In this document: positions 10,867 to 19,899 of the stretch, piece by piece
Layout of the letters: the number at the start of each line of letters is the position of its first letter
Numbering within the stretch: the first letter of the stretch is position 1
From: Harmonia axyridis
Taxonomy: Eukaryota > Arthropoda > Insecta > Coleoptera > Coccinellidae
Assembly (NCBI RefSeq): GCF_914767665.1
Contig: NC_059507.1
Span: 23,686,718-23,750,717, forward strand
DNA: 64,000 bases
Reading direction: 5' to 3'
Position numbers and translations under genes: made by a program
The notes under the pieces: model-generated
What the model saw: the letters and a program-made list of their open reading frames with translations, nothing else
Told to the model about the DNA's origin: nothing
Databases searched by the model: none

Positions 10867-11700
10867 ATGCCATTAACGATGGAAAACGATATGGCTGCCG
10901 CAAAAAAAGAATGGAAAAAGGAGTCCACAATCCCAATTCTCAAAAAGTATACCATTAAATGGAACACAGATGGTTTGAAAACCACGATTGAAACTGTCGT
11001 TGAGGTATTCGGGACTGGCACCAAATGCTCGTTCTCTAAGTGTCTTTCAAGCAGAAATACTCGCAATAGAAAGATGTGAAGAAATTGATGTAGCAAGACA
11101 TAACGATATATTCTGATAGTCAGGCTGTGATCAAATCATATCACATATCATCGATTCTAAGTTGGTATTGAAGTGCCAAAGGAAACTCAAAGAAATAGGC
11201 AAGAATGTCAAGTTATTCTCAGTTTGGGTTCCCTTCTACTCGGGAATTAGAGGGAATGAAGAGGCCAACATCCTTTCTTAAAAAGGAGCACGAACTCCTT
11301 TTATTGGCCAGGAACCTTTCTATGGAATAGGCAAATGTACATATAAGAAAAAAAATGAGAAAAGGAAAAAACCGAAAGGGAAACAATCTGACGGAATCTT
11401 CCTGGGTTGGATCATTCCAAAAAGTTTCTTCAAAACTTTGACACTGCGAGTTCCAAGAAGTATCTGCATCTATAGATGTAGATACTCCTATTTTTGCTTA
11501 TAAGCAAAAATATATCATACTACATATTTTGACTGCATTCCTCATAGGAGTCATAGGGCATTGTTGCCTTAGGAAACACCTCATGAGTATGGGTCTAGCA
11601 GAAAATGACGAGTGCAGATTCTGTGGGGAGGAGGAGGAAACTCTGGGTCACCTGGTGACGAAATGCCTCGCCATTACTAGCCAACGCAAAATCTGCTTTG
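10867..11700 (+). pseudogene. Non-LTR retrotransposon RNase H domain and zinc knuckle, degraded
   Basis: Across several frames the translation follows the C-terminal part of an RNase H-bearing non-LTR polyprotein. KWNTDGLKT (first catalytic Asp; Ser after DG replaced) is followed by FQAEILAIERCEE (Glu), YSDSQAVIKS (Asp, after a stop) and VPFYSGIRGNEEA-like, then a C-terminal knuckle DECRFCGEEEETLGHLVTKC with CX2CX8HX4C spacing. From family knowledge this arrangement is typical of I/R1/LOA-type elements. Stops and frameshifts separate the blocks, and the reverse transcriptase and endonuclease are absent, so it is a dead 3' fragment. Confidence 0.8.
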
Positions 11701-11768
11701 GATAAGAAACTTATAAAAGTAAGGAAGGAGGGTGCTTCCTTACTTTTACAAGTTTCTTATCCAAAGCA
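11694..11768. repeat. Near-perfect hairpin, about 34-bp stem (first of an abutting pair)
   Basis: TGCTTTGGATAAGAAACTT continues through TAAAAGTAAGGAAG on the left arm; the right arm is its complement, with a loop of about 7 nt (GAGGGTG). There is about one mismatch. It starts exactly where the non-LTR fragment ends and is followed one base later by a second hairpin. Such a stem would extrude as a cruciform or arise by snapback template switching. Confidence 0.9.
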
Positions 11769-11769
11769 T

Positions 11770-11842
11770 ATTCTGGCGTGATCCAGAGCTCCAGAGTTTC
11801 TAAGTTCATTAGAAACTCTGGAGCTCTGGATCACGCCAGAAT
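11770..11842. repeat. Perfect hairpin, 34-bp stem (second of an abutting pair)
   Basis: ATTCTGGCGTGATCCAGAGC continues through TCCAGAGTTTCTAA, then a loop GTTCA and the exact complement. GC content is well above the surroundings. Immediately abuts the 11694-11768 hairpin, with unrelated sequence, so two separate inverted duplications lie back to back. Confidence 0.9.
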
Positions 11843-11952
11843 AGCTCTGATGGGGTCGCTATAGACCTTTAGGTCGCAGTGCAACGGAACCTCCTCAATT
11901 AAATCTTAATTGAAATCTTAAATGGCTGCGACGAATACGGTTGCAGTACTAT

Positions 11953-12349
11953 ATTTTTTTTCGGCAACCGTCCGGGAAGTGTTCACTTTCCGGACGCTTT
12001 TTCTCTGAGAAAGTAGCATTTCCCGGCCTAGTCCGGAAAGTACGTACTTCCCGGACTAGGCCGGAAAAGAATCATAGAATCCATAGCACCCGAGATAACG
12101 GCTGACAGTTCATATGAAATTAGTTGTCAAAAATTTGCATGTTTTTTTATCGCAATCGCAATAAAATATGGAAAGCAGCAGCGATAGTGTTATTTTACAT
12201 GGTTGCCGAAAAAATATTGTACGCAACACGCCCGAAAATCGTTTTTTTGGACTCACAGACTTCCAGGACTCGCTTACGCTCGTCCTGGAATTTTGTCTAT
12301 TCGTCCAAAAAAACCCTATTTTCCGGACTTGTTACGTAAATTACTATTT
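11953..12349 (+). mobile_element. Palindrome-rich module, copy A
   Basis: About 400 bp, present again in opposite orientation as a tandem pair at 35702-36154 and 36155-36550. Shared parts in order: TCGGCAACCGTCCGGGAAGT with its own inverted partner, a 48-bp palindrome at 12020-12067 centred on AGTACGTACT, a CTGACAGTTCATATGAAATT block, a CGCAATCGCAATAAAATATGG-like block, a second TTGCCGAAAAAATATTGTA, a hairpin at 12261-12290 with loop CGCTTACGC, and CCGGACTTGTTACGTAAAT. An open frame of about 71 codons is shared by the copies but lacks an ATG at its start and has many amino acid changes, so it is probably not selected. Superfamily unknown. Confidence 0.75.
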
Positions 12350-12960
12350 CATGAAATTTTTATGGTAGTAATTCGTACATTTTCTTCTCCTCCCCCTCGA
12401 GCACTTCACGAATTTCATCTGTAAGGTCTTAAATCGATTGTCCAGTATTGTCGACGTTATCTTTCACATGGCCATGGCCCTGAAAAAAGTGGTGAATCAC
12501 AAGATTTCGCTGATCGATTTGGATCACCTCTTTGAGAAGTAACACGGCCAGGAAACTTTTTTGGCAAAATCTTGCGATTGTTTGGTTACTTTTGTGGCAC
12601 GTAACTTCTTTTCGTTGAAAATAAACGTCATCCAAATCTAAATCTTCCAATTACGGTAATGAAAAATCATTAATTATTATAGCTCGGTACGGAAATCCAT
12701 TCTTCGTAGATATTACATTATAAATATAAATCAAATAATTTGACAACTTTGTGTCTAATCCTTCACAATAATATATCTGTATGATATATTCAGTTTATTT
12801 TTGTCTTGGAATATATTCCAATTCTAAAAATGACAAATTTAATAATCAACCAAAAGAAAAATTCAAAATGACTAAAATTGTACAAATTGAGTAAACGGTT
12901 AATAAATTGAACAACTAAATTAACATAAAGACAGACGTACGTTTCGGAATTTTTGTATTT

Positions 12961-12982
12961 CACAGAACAAGCTTGTTCTGTG
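12961..12982. repeat. 22-bp perfect palindrome at the arm/spacer junction
   Basis: CACAGAACAAG followed by its exact complement, with a HindIII-like AAGCTT centre. It starts at the first base after the left 237-bp arm. It may be a small snapback duplication formed at the dimer junction. Confidence 0.85.
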
Positions 12983-13094
12983 AATCCTCACAAAAGCAAC
13001 CGTTACGTATAGTTAGTGGTTTCTTACTTGCAATTTTGTTGAGGTTAGATATACACGTGGTAAGTTTGTAAATTTAATAATTCCGTTGAACTGT

Positions 13095-13158
13095 AAGGCA
13101 CTGATGAGGAAAAAATTGTATTATTAAATACAAAAATTCCGAAACGTACGTCTGTCTT
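13095..13158 (+). ncRNA. Type I-like hammerhead ribozyme motif (family 1)
   Basis: Helix I: AAGGCA (13095-13100) pairs with TGTCTT (13153-13158), one G-U. Core: CTGATGA (13101-13107). Helix II: GGAA with TTCC (13108-13111 / 13137-13140), then TTGTATT with AATACAA (13116-13122 / 13127-13133) and loop ATTA. GAA at 13141-13143, A15.1 at 13144. Helix III: ACG/CGT around TA (13144-13151), then C17 at 13152 as the predicted cleavage position. All invariant core bases are present. Helix III is a short palindrome, as in hammerheads that work as dimers. A second copy with the same architecture lies at 29454-29516. Confidence 0.78.
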
Positions 13159-14070
13159 TATGTTAATTTAGTTGTTCAATTTATTAACCGTTTACTCAAT
13201 TTGTACAATTTTAGTCATTTTGAATTTTTCTTTTGGTTGATTATTAAATTTGTCATTTTTAGAATTGGAATATATTCCAAGACAAAAATAAACTGAATAT
13301 ATCATACAGATATATTATTGTGAAGGATTAGACACAAAGTTGTCAAATTATTTGATTTATATTAAATATCCTTCATCAAGAAGACTCTTTAAACTTTTAT
13401 AATTAGATATTACATTATCCTCATTGAATCCAATCACACCACAAATTAAAAAAAAAAAGCACCAAGTAGGGATACGTCGAGGATGGAGAGACTTTTCAAG
13501 AATCATTCTTCGATTTTCCGAGCCCCAAATGCTACAATTCAGCTCATTAACGTAGTCTCCGTGGTTTAAATGGGCCTCATCATTGAAGATGAATTTTCAA
13601 GAAATTCCGGACCATTTCGATACATTTCAAGGACCCAATCAGCGAAGATACGACGTTGTTGGTGATCGACCGGCTTGAGTTCTTGTGTCTACTGAACACT
13701 AAAAACCTTAAGCCCTTAGTCTTCATGCAAAATATGATGTCATGTCATTTGTGGAGCGCTTAATTCCTAAGATCGACGAGGAATCGACAAACCTGGGTTT
13801 TCGTCAACAGTCCGAGCTATAGCAGCAATATTCTCAGTTGTTCTTGACCGATGCATACGGTTTCGATTCTTCACATCAACTTGTCGAAAAGCTCAAATTT
13901 TTCCTCCAGTTTGATTATTGAAGGCATAGAAGGCGCTTCACAACGACTTAAAAGTGATTTATTTTTGCGTAATCTGACTTTTCACCATTTTTGCGTGGAT
14001 CGTTCCTTAGTTAGGCTATTCAAAAACCTCCTATTGGAAAACCTTTTACTAGAGGCTTGAAATTCTTATG

Positions 14071-15120
14071 GTTAGATTCAAGGTCTGAATATTCATTGAA
14101 CGAAATCGTTCGATGATTTCAGAGTTATACCCTTTTGAATTGTTGTTATCTCGATAATTGAAAAAAAAATTCTCATTCGATCGTGCCTACTCGAATTTAG
14201 AAATCTGAACCAAAACTGTGGAACGAAAGTCTTGGCTGAATTTAGTGAGAATCATATCATTAGGAGAAAATTTAATTATCTCTGGAGCTATTTATCAGAT
14301 TTCAATGAAACTTGGTGTGTATATGATTTTCATCGATAAATATCATTCCATACAAACAAATCTCAATGCAGAATGCGTTACTTCCAAGATTTAGTGCTCA
14401 CATACCTATTGGTTTTTCGAATAGCAATGAAACAATTTGAAAATAAAATATCATATAAATTATGATGTCTCAAGAATTTGGTGTGGATTTTCATCACTTC
14501 AAATTCTACAATTCAATTGTTTACACAACTGAAAATATCATCAATGTTTCTCTCTCAGTACACATAAAAGGGCACTGACTTCTATAAAACAATTTGATAT
14601 CTTTTCATAATGAAATGGCATTACCTACTGAGCACAAATGACATATGAAATGTCAAAAAATGATACACAGTATTGCCATTATAACCATTTTGAATTGTCA
14701 TCATTGCTATCAGAAAACCCGTTAGAATGGCATATCGAAGGTGAAGATCAAGACTTCCAAGCACGCATCATTTATAATTTTGATGTGTTTTTTCGTTTGC
14801 TCAATAAAAATAAATTGGCAAATGACATTGTGTTGGAGGTATCACTTATTTCCATGTTTTCATGGCATGTCATATCAACATAAGTATTTGATGGATTCGT
14901 TCCTTATTTGATGGAAAATAATTTTCAAATGAAATGAAGAAATTAATCTATACTATTATTTTATAATCAACAACAATGGTTCCGTCAACATTGTGGCTTT
15001 GTGGCTTCCTCAGATCAATCAGCCGAAATATGAGATTAGCTTGAGAATTTTTGGACACTTCTTACAACCAATCAAATTTTGTGTCATATAAAACAATTTC
15101 GCCCAATCATATCAATATTA
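14071..15120. other. Unassigned AT-rich DNA; copy of an unclassified repeat
   Basis: Bases 14641-14707 are the partner of 230-300 (see there). An 81-codon open frame covers 14638-14883, but I recognise no domain and do not call it a gene. Confidence 0.4.
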
Positions 15121-15125
15121 CACTG

Positions 15126-15246
15126 AATATTTCCCTCCTGTCAAAAATTCTATGTAAATGGATCGCAATTATCGAAAATTACAGGGAATATTTCCCTCCT
15201 GTCAAAAATTCTATGTATATGGAGAACAATTATCGAAAATTACAGC
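15126..15246. repeat. Tandem duplication, 61-bp unit
   Basis: The string ATTTCCCTCCTGTCAAAAAT with following TCTATGTA..ATGGA..CAATTATCGAAAATTACAG occurs twice with a period of 61 bp and few differences. The second unit leads directly into the larger hairpin repeat. Confidence 0.85.
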
Positions 15247-15858
15247 GATAATTGCATTGTAGGAAGCGAAACTGCACTGCGATAATTGTTCTGTTCATAG
15301 ATGCATAGTTTCTATGCATCTTACACAGTTCGAATCTATGACAATTCCATTCTACATCAGTTTGACAAGTGATGTAACAGTTTATTCGGGAAATATTCCC
15401 CCGAATTACACTCGTGCATAAAAATGACCGGATAATTTCGCATTCCAGCGTGTTTTCTTCGAAAAACTGCATTCGGTCATTTTCATTTTTGGAGAAAGAG
15501 CCCTCCACCTTCGGTGTCGGGCTCTTTCTCCAAAAATGAAAATGAACTCATGCAGTTTTTATGACAACACGCTGTCATGCAAAATTATCGGTAATTTTGA
15601 TGCACTTGTGCAATTACTTACGATAATTGCATTGTAGGAAACGAAATAGCCCTGCGACAATTGCACTGTTCATAAATGCATAACAAAATGACCGGATAAT
15701 TTCGCATTCCAGCGTGTTTCCTTTGAAAAACTGCATTCGGTCATTTTCATTATTGGAGAAAGAGCCAAAAATGAAAATGAACTCGTGAACTCATGACAGC
15801 ACGCTGTCATGCAAAATTATCGGTAATTTTGAAGTACTTGTGCAATAAATATTGCATT
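15247..15858. repeat. Two tandem copies of a hairpin-containing unit
   Basis: CGATAATTGCATTGTAGGAA begins a block near 15244 and again near 15619. Both copies run through TGTTCATA.ATGCATA, AAATGACCGGATAATTTCGC, CATTCCAGCGTGTTT, CTGCATTCGGTCATTTTCAT, GGAGAAAGAGCC and CACGCTGTCATGCAAAATTA. In each, the CAGCGTGT...ACACGCTG and flanking parts are inverted, so each unit folds back. Copy 2 has lost most of the terminal loop. Unclassified foldback repeat. Confidence 0.75.
15478..15544. repeat. 26-bp perfect stem with a nested CTTCGG loop
   Basis: CATTTTCATTTTTGGAGAAA plus GAGCCC pairs exactly with 15519-15544. The 15-nt loop itself contains CACC-TTCG-GTG, a C(UUCG)G tetraloop if transcribed. Very stable as RNA or as a DNA cruciform. 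Confidence 0.9.
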
Positions 15859-16410
15859 CATTCCAATTATCAATCACTATGACGATTTCATTCCAAAACG
15901 TCACGTCTTGGCAATCCGTATGTTCAAAGTTTAACAAAGTATAAATGATCTAATAAAAGAAAAATTTCCAGAAATACAACATACAGTTACAAATATAATT
16001 GGGGAATATTTATGGATTTTTGTTGCAAACGAGAATATGAACTGAATGAACATAGGAGCTTAGAAGAATTGACGTTAATACTAAAATACGAGTATTAGGC
16101 GGTCAATATGAGAAAGCAAGACTGGGCCGAATATAAAGAAGTAACGATGAAAACAATTTGGAACGTTTTGTGCAAACTCTTGCAAAAAAGTACATACTAT
16201 AATGACTATAATATTATGATTGACCCGTTTAACAACACAGTATCTAAATCAGCCAGAGATGCCCACGATGCAATGGTAATAGATCATCTATAGGTAGTAG
16301 AGAACAGCAACGAATCTAATATTTATTTAAACTTCAATAAAGTCATACATTTTTTTCTCGAAAAATTTTCCGTCGAATATCCCTCGGGCATTCATAAATG
16401 CCTCATAGTT
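15859..16410. other. No recognisable feature
   Basis: AT-rich flank of the Harbinger element. A 61-codon frame at 16108-16293 has no recognisable motif. Confidence 0.35.
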
Positions 16411-16566
16411 TTAGGCTAAGCGCAAAATGACTCGCAGTTTCGTGAGGCGTCGCAGCGTGAGTCGCGGCGGAATTTTGAGGAGGTTAGCTGCGAACGCGGG
16501 AACCGCGCAAATACGATCGCATTACTTGCTTTTGGTTGCTATAACGCAGTTGGTTACAAGCTCAAA

Positions 16567-18401
16567 ATGGAAACAGCTACTGCTCTTTTGTTTGACTTCA
16601 ATTCTGAATCTGATTCGGAAGATGAGTTTGTCTCCGAAATGTTATTTTTTACCTCCCAACTGACCAAAAGAAAGGCAGCGAGAAGTTTATACCTAAAAAG
16701 AAGAAAAAGTCACGGAGAATTTGCTTTAACCAAAGAATTTAACGACGGACAATTTAAAAATTATTTTCGGCTAAACCGTGACCAGTTCATCGAAGTGCAT
16801 GAGATCATCAAGAAAGAAATTGACGCAGAAGGATGTAACGCTACAAGGCCCATCGGGACGGAAGAGAAACTAAGTGTATTTCTAAGGTAACTTTATTTTA
16901 TTTTCATTAACTTAATTATTTCTCCGCAAAAGTAGTGATAAAATTCATCAGCTCGTTACCACTGCTACTTGTGGAGTAATCGTTTTTTTCCGGACGGATA
17001 TCGGAGGGGCTTAATGGTGACTGTTCCGAATAGAAACTGGTTGCTGTTGATGCTCTGCTGTTGGATGGAGTGGCTGCAGGAAGAGAATGTAAAGTCTGGT
17101 AGTAGGGTTGCTGCTGATCAAGGCTGGGCTGCTGCTGGACAGCAGGACTAATTCCCAGTAACATGGCTTCTGCTTGTGAAACTTCGTTGAACAAACGATT
17201 TTTAATCATGTGTTGATAGGAGGATGGCATTCTTTTAGTAGATTGGTACATCGCCAAAAAAAAGTTAAATAGGGGATCATTATGTGTGAGTTGTAATTGC
17301 TGTACCAAATTTTTTCTCTCTTCGTTTCTTGCTTTACTTCTCTCTTCATGTTTCTCGATAGTCTCTTTAAAAAGTTTAGTAACATTATCATTCTTAATTT
17401 TTTTAACTGATTTGGGGGTTGCAATTGACGTTCGCTTTGCAGATAACATTGTGGGAACAGTTTCTGAAAGTGCCTTGGGTTGGGATTCATCCTCCACATT
17501 TTCAGGTTGCTCCTCTATATTCATTTGTTGTGAATGTTCTTTGTCTACCTCTGCAGCTTCTACATTGATTTCAAAATCTTGTGTTAGGATTTCAGTTTCA
17601 CCGTCTTGGCGGAGGTTTCCTTCCCTTGATTTATTGGCCATATAAGGCTGCAGAAATCCCATCTGTTTCTGAAATTTCCATTCTTTGATAGTTTCCGCAC
17701 CTGCTCCACTTTTGAAACATTTTTGTTGTCTTCGAATCGCATCTCTCAATGAATGTCGTAGTTTTTCCCACAACGCCTTTGCTTCAGATCCTACAACAAT
17801 ATATATTAATAAATATTAAACATCTTCCAGATTCATGGCAACAGGAAACAGTTACAAAAGTATGGCGTACAGCTACAGAATGGGTGATCGAACAGTTTCC
17901 AACATTGTACGAGAAGTATCTGAAGCAATTTGGAAGCTGATGCAACCAATATATTTGCCACAACCAACTGAAGAACAGTGGAAATCAGTTGCAAACTCCT
18001 TTGAGAGAAAATGGCAATTCCCGCATTGCATTGGAGCCATTGACGGTAAACATGTGGTCATTAAAAAGCCCGGTAAAAGTGGATCGTCTTATATAAATTA
18101 TAAACATACTTTTTCTATTGTGCTAATGGCTGTAGTCGACCCAGATTATAAATTCATCACCATTGATGTAGGGTCACAAGGAAGATTTAGTGATGGAAAT
18201 GTTTTTAGTACAGGCGTTTTGGCAAAAAAAATGCTGAATCATACCGAAGATATGCCGCAAGATCAACTGCTCCCATTAGAATCGAACAATTCTCGAAGTA
18301 CACAGAAAGCTTTTGAGATTCGGGAAAACTTCAAAAATTATTTTAACTCCGCAGGAGCGATACCTTGGCAGAGGGAAAGTGTTGCAAGAGGGAAATATTG
18401 A
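16567..18401 (+). pseudogene. Harbinger transposase with internal deletion removing the third catalytic residue
   Basis: Exon 1 is 16567-16886 (donor CTAAG|GTAACT). Exon 2 is 17831-18401 (acceptor ATCTTCCAG|ATTC). The join is in frame across a split Arg codon and restores the family motif LRFMATGNSYKSM. The product is 296 residues. The first Asp is in GAIDGKH (about residue 178) and the second in GRFSDGNVF (about 228). After MLNHTEDMPQ the protein jumps to a C-terminal tail (STQKAFEIRENFKNYF, AIPWQ). The usual stretch with the third acidic residue (a GDEAF-like motif) and the RLSRAR-like region is missing, about 100 or more residues short of typical 350-450. I infer an internal deletion, so the enzyme should be inactive. 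Confidence 0.88.
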
Positions 18402-18645
18402 GATATGTACAGTTGATGGTAATTTTTTGGACATTTTTTTCAGAAAATTCTCTGTAGCTTTGTTAATAATTATTGCAAGATTACCCTATTTATAATAAAT
18501 GAATAAACTTACCACTTTTCATTCCGATTTCTTTAGCGATTTCCACCCACGTTTCAGTTTTTAGTTTTGCCCTCATATAGTCTACATGGCTTGTATCGTA
18601 CAAAACTTGCCGAATTCGCACGGCTTCAATTAATTTTTCTTCCAT
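16916..18645 (-). CDS. MADF-BESS domain protein of the Harbinger element
   Basis: The gene is on the minus strand: exon 1 from ATG at 18645 to 18513 (donor AAAAGTG|GTAAGT), intron, exon 2 from 17790 (acceptor TTGTTGTAG|GATCTG) to the stop at 16916. The two exons join in frame to 335 residues. The N-terminal MADF domain starts EEKLIEAVRIRQVLYDTSH and crosses the intron at about residue 45 (MKSGSEAKALWEKLRHSLRD). An acidic middle follows, then a K/R/E-rich coiled segment at about 180-210. A BESS-like motif (HNDPLFNFFLAMY at about residue 214 onward) lies towards the C-terminus. In Harbinger elements such a partner binds TIR DNA and helps bring the transposase into the nucleus. Both frames are intact, unlike the transposase. 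Confidence 0.88.
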
Positions 18646-18850
18646 TTCTCACTTCTACTCACCGTGAATACATACAAGAAACTGCGGGATGGACACTGCG
18701 TTCCGCAGGATCACGTTAAGCAAAACCTGCGTCACGTCACACTGCTATTATGTATGCGCAGTGGTATTTATTTATTACATTCACAAAATCTCGCCGTGAC
18801 TCACGCTGCGTCACCTCACGAAACTGCGAGTCATTTTGCGCCTGGCCTTA

Positions 18851-19890
18851 TGACAAATTTCTCAAACTCGTATTAAGCCTTCGGCTTCGGGCTGTTACCA
18901 AGTAATGAGCTTTTGATTGCCATAAAATTATCTCGTCTATTATCAATGTCCTAAGGATATTACTACTGAAAAAGCAAGTATTGACGAAACAATATTAAAA
19001 TATTTGTGGAAATTTATTCTTGTTTTAATTTATAAGGTTATAAGTGAGTAGTTATATTTGTTCATTACAATTTTAAGATCCGAGCGAAATTTAGTGAAAA
19101 AATACCACGAATCGGAATTCAAAGAAGATAGTAAAAGCTGCTGACTTCTTATATTTTTCTCTCTTCTGGAAAATACCATCAATTGCCAGTCATCATTTCG
19201 AAAACAACAAACCATTCTCGAGGACATCTCCACAGAGAAATCCCGCATCTCAAGTGAAAGCTACAACCCACTATTCAAAAATAAGAACGAACGAAAATTT
19301 TTGCGAACGCGTCTGTGATTTCTCCGGATGACTCTATGGACGGCGCAGCATCTCATAGAGACGTGGTGGCATGGATCCCGGTCATCATGACCTATCGAAT
19401 TCCGCCGCACCTCTCAAACATCCAGCCCACAAAATCTAAAGGTTGTAAGGTTGTTCGGCAACAAAAATGTACGAAGCAAGGGTCAACAATGAAATGTCAT
19501 AGTTTCGTTGCGTCGCATACGAAATTTCTGGCCAATTATTGCCATCATCGACCTGTTCGATGTAGAGAATAAGAAATGAGATCCGGTGCGGAGGACAATG
19601 GAAGTTCAGCAATGTATGATTAGCGATCGTCGAACAGATTGGTGGCATTTAAAAGAGTTATTCTTTCGAAAGTGTTCATGTATCCTCCGACATGTCGATG
19701 TGAGGTATTGATGGTTGTTTTTATAGGTAAGGCCGCGAATACATTGTGGAGATTATCGTTTGATTTCTAGACTCGATTTAGAGAAATTGATTGTGATTAT
19801 TTCATATGTTAACTAGATGGACCATTTTAAGGATCTGTCAATTTGTTCTAATAATTTGAGGGAAGCTGTGTAAATAGGTTAGAGGATTTA
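18851..19890. other. No gene recognised; small CCTTCGGC hairpin
   Basis: Near 18887-18899 AAGCCTTCGGCTTCGGGC folds as a small C(TTCG)G hairpin, resembling the loop at 15504-15518. The stretch 19300-19570 is GC-richer, with an 85-codon open frame (PVIMTYRIPPHLS), but has no recognised domain or clear splice sites. Confidence 0.35.
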
Positions 19891-19899
19891 TTGTAAAAA

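Larger units (their letters stand above)
12722..13404. mobile_element. Inverted-dimer retroelement-like insertion with hammerhead (possible Penelope-like)
   Basis: Two 237-bp arms (12724-12960 and 13126-13362) are almost perfectly inverted around a 165-bp spacer, and a 14-bp direct duplication flanks the insert. The right side carries 42 extra bases (to 13404) absent on the left, as in a dimer whose second copy is 5'-truncated. The spacer plus right arm form a hammerhead ribozyme. Hammerheads in terminal repeats, variable TSD length and inverted partial dimers are known features of Penelope-like elements. I see no reverse transcriptase or GIY-YIG coding, so the assignment is inference. Confidence 0.7.
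12708..13418. repeat. 14-bp target site duplication
   Basis: AGATATTACATTAT occurs at 12708-12721 and 13405-13418, exactly bounding the palindromic element. A 14-bp duplication is too long for Tc1/mariner, hAT or Harbinger and fits target-primed insertion of a retroelement. Confidence 0.88.
12429..14065 (-). pseudogene. Mariner (DD41D-type) transposase, split by an insertion
   Basis: The N-terminal half lies at 13430-14065. In the minus frame it reads KLEEKFELF, RSRTTENIAA-like, a DENPGLSIPRRSLEL-like HTH region, then FADWVLE and FNDEAHL (first aspartate block). The rest is at 12429-12655: DVYFQ..., a CHKSNQTIA block corresponding to the second aspartate, and VKDN near the end. The 683-bp element 12722-13404 separates them and is flanked by AGATATTACATTAT. 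Frameshifts and stops are frequent in both parts, so it was already decaying. The family is the one preserved at 29562-30442. Confidence 0.8.
16414..18847 (+). mobile_element. PIF/Harbinger DNA transposon with MADF-BESS companion gene
   Basis: The 2434-bp element has 56-bp TIRs and TTA duplications. It holds two convergent, overlapping genes: a plus-strand DDE transposase in two exons and a minus-strand MADF-BESS DNA-binding protein in two exons whose second exon lies within the transposase intron. Two-protein organisation (transposase plus Myb/MADF-like DNA-binding partner) is characteristic of the superfamily. The transposase is internally deleted, while the companion gene remains open through its splice junction. 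The element is therefore non-autonomous but young, judging from TIR identity and open frames. Confidence 0.93.
16411..18850. repeat. TTA target duplications and 56-bp TIRs of the Harbinger element
   Basis: TTA lies at 16411-16413 and 18848-18850. Inside, the TIRs 16414-16469 and 18792-18847 match with about five differences and contain GCGCAAAATGACTCGCAGTT and CGTGAGG in inverted orientation. A 3-bp TTA/TWA duplication is diagnostic of PIF/Harbinger. Confidence 0.95.

Noticed and set aside
12124..12339. 71-codon frame shared by copies A and B of the palindrome module
   Set aside because: It lacks an ATG at its start, amino-acid changes between copies are frequent, and it overlaps a structural hairpin. 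It looks like a by-product of recent duplication.
17286..17645. 119-codon plus-strand frame opposite the MADF-BESS gene
   Set aside because: Antisense shadow of the MADF-BESS exon 2; Ser/Cys-rich with no motif.
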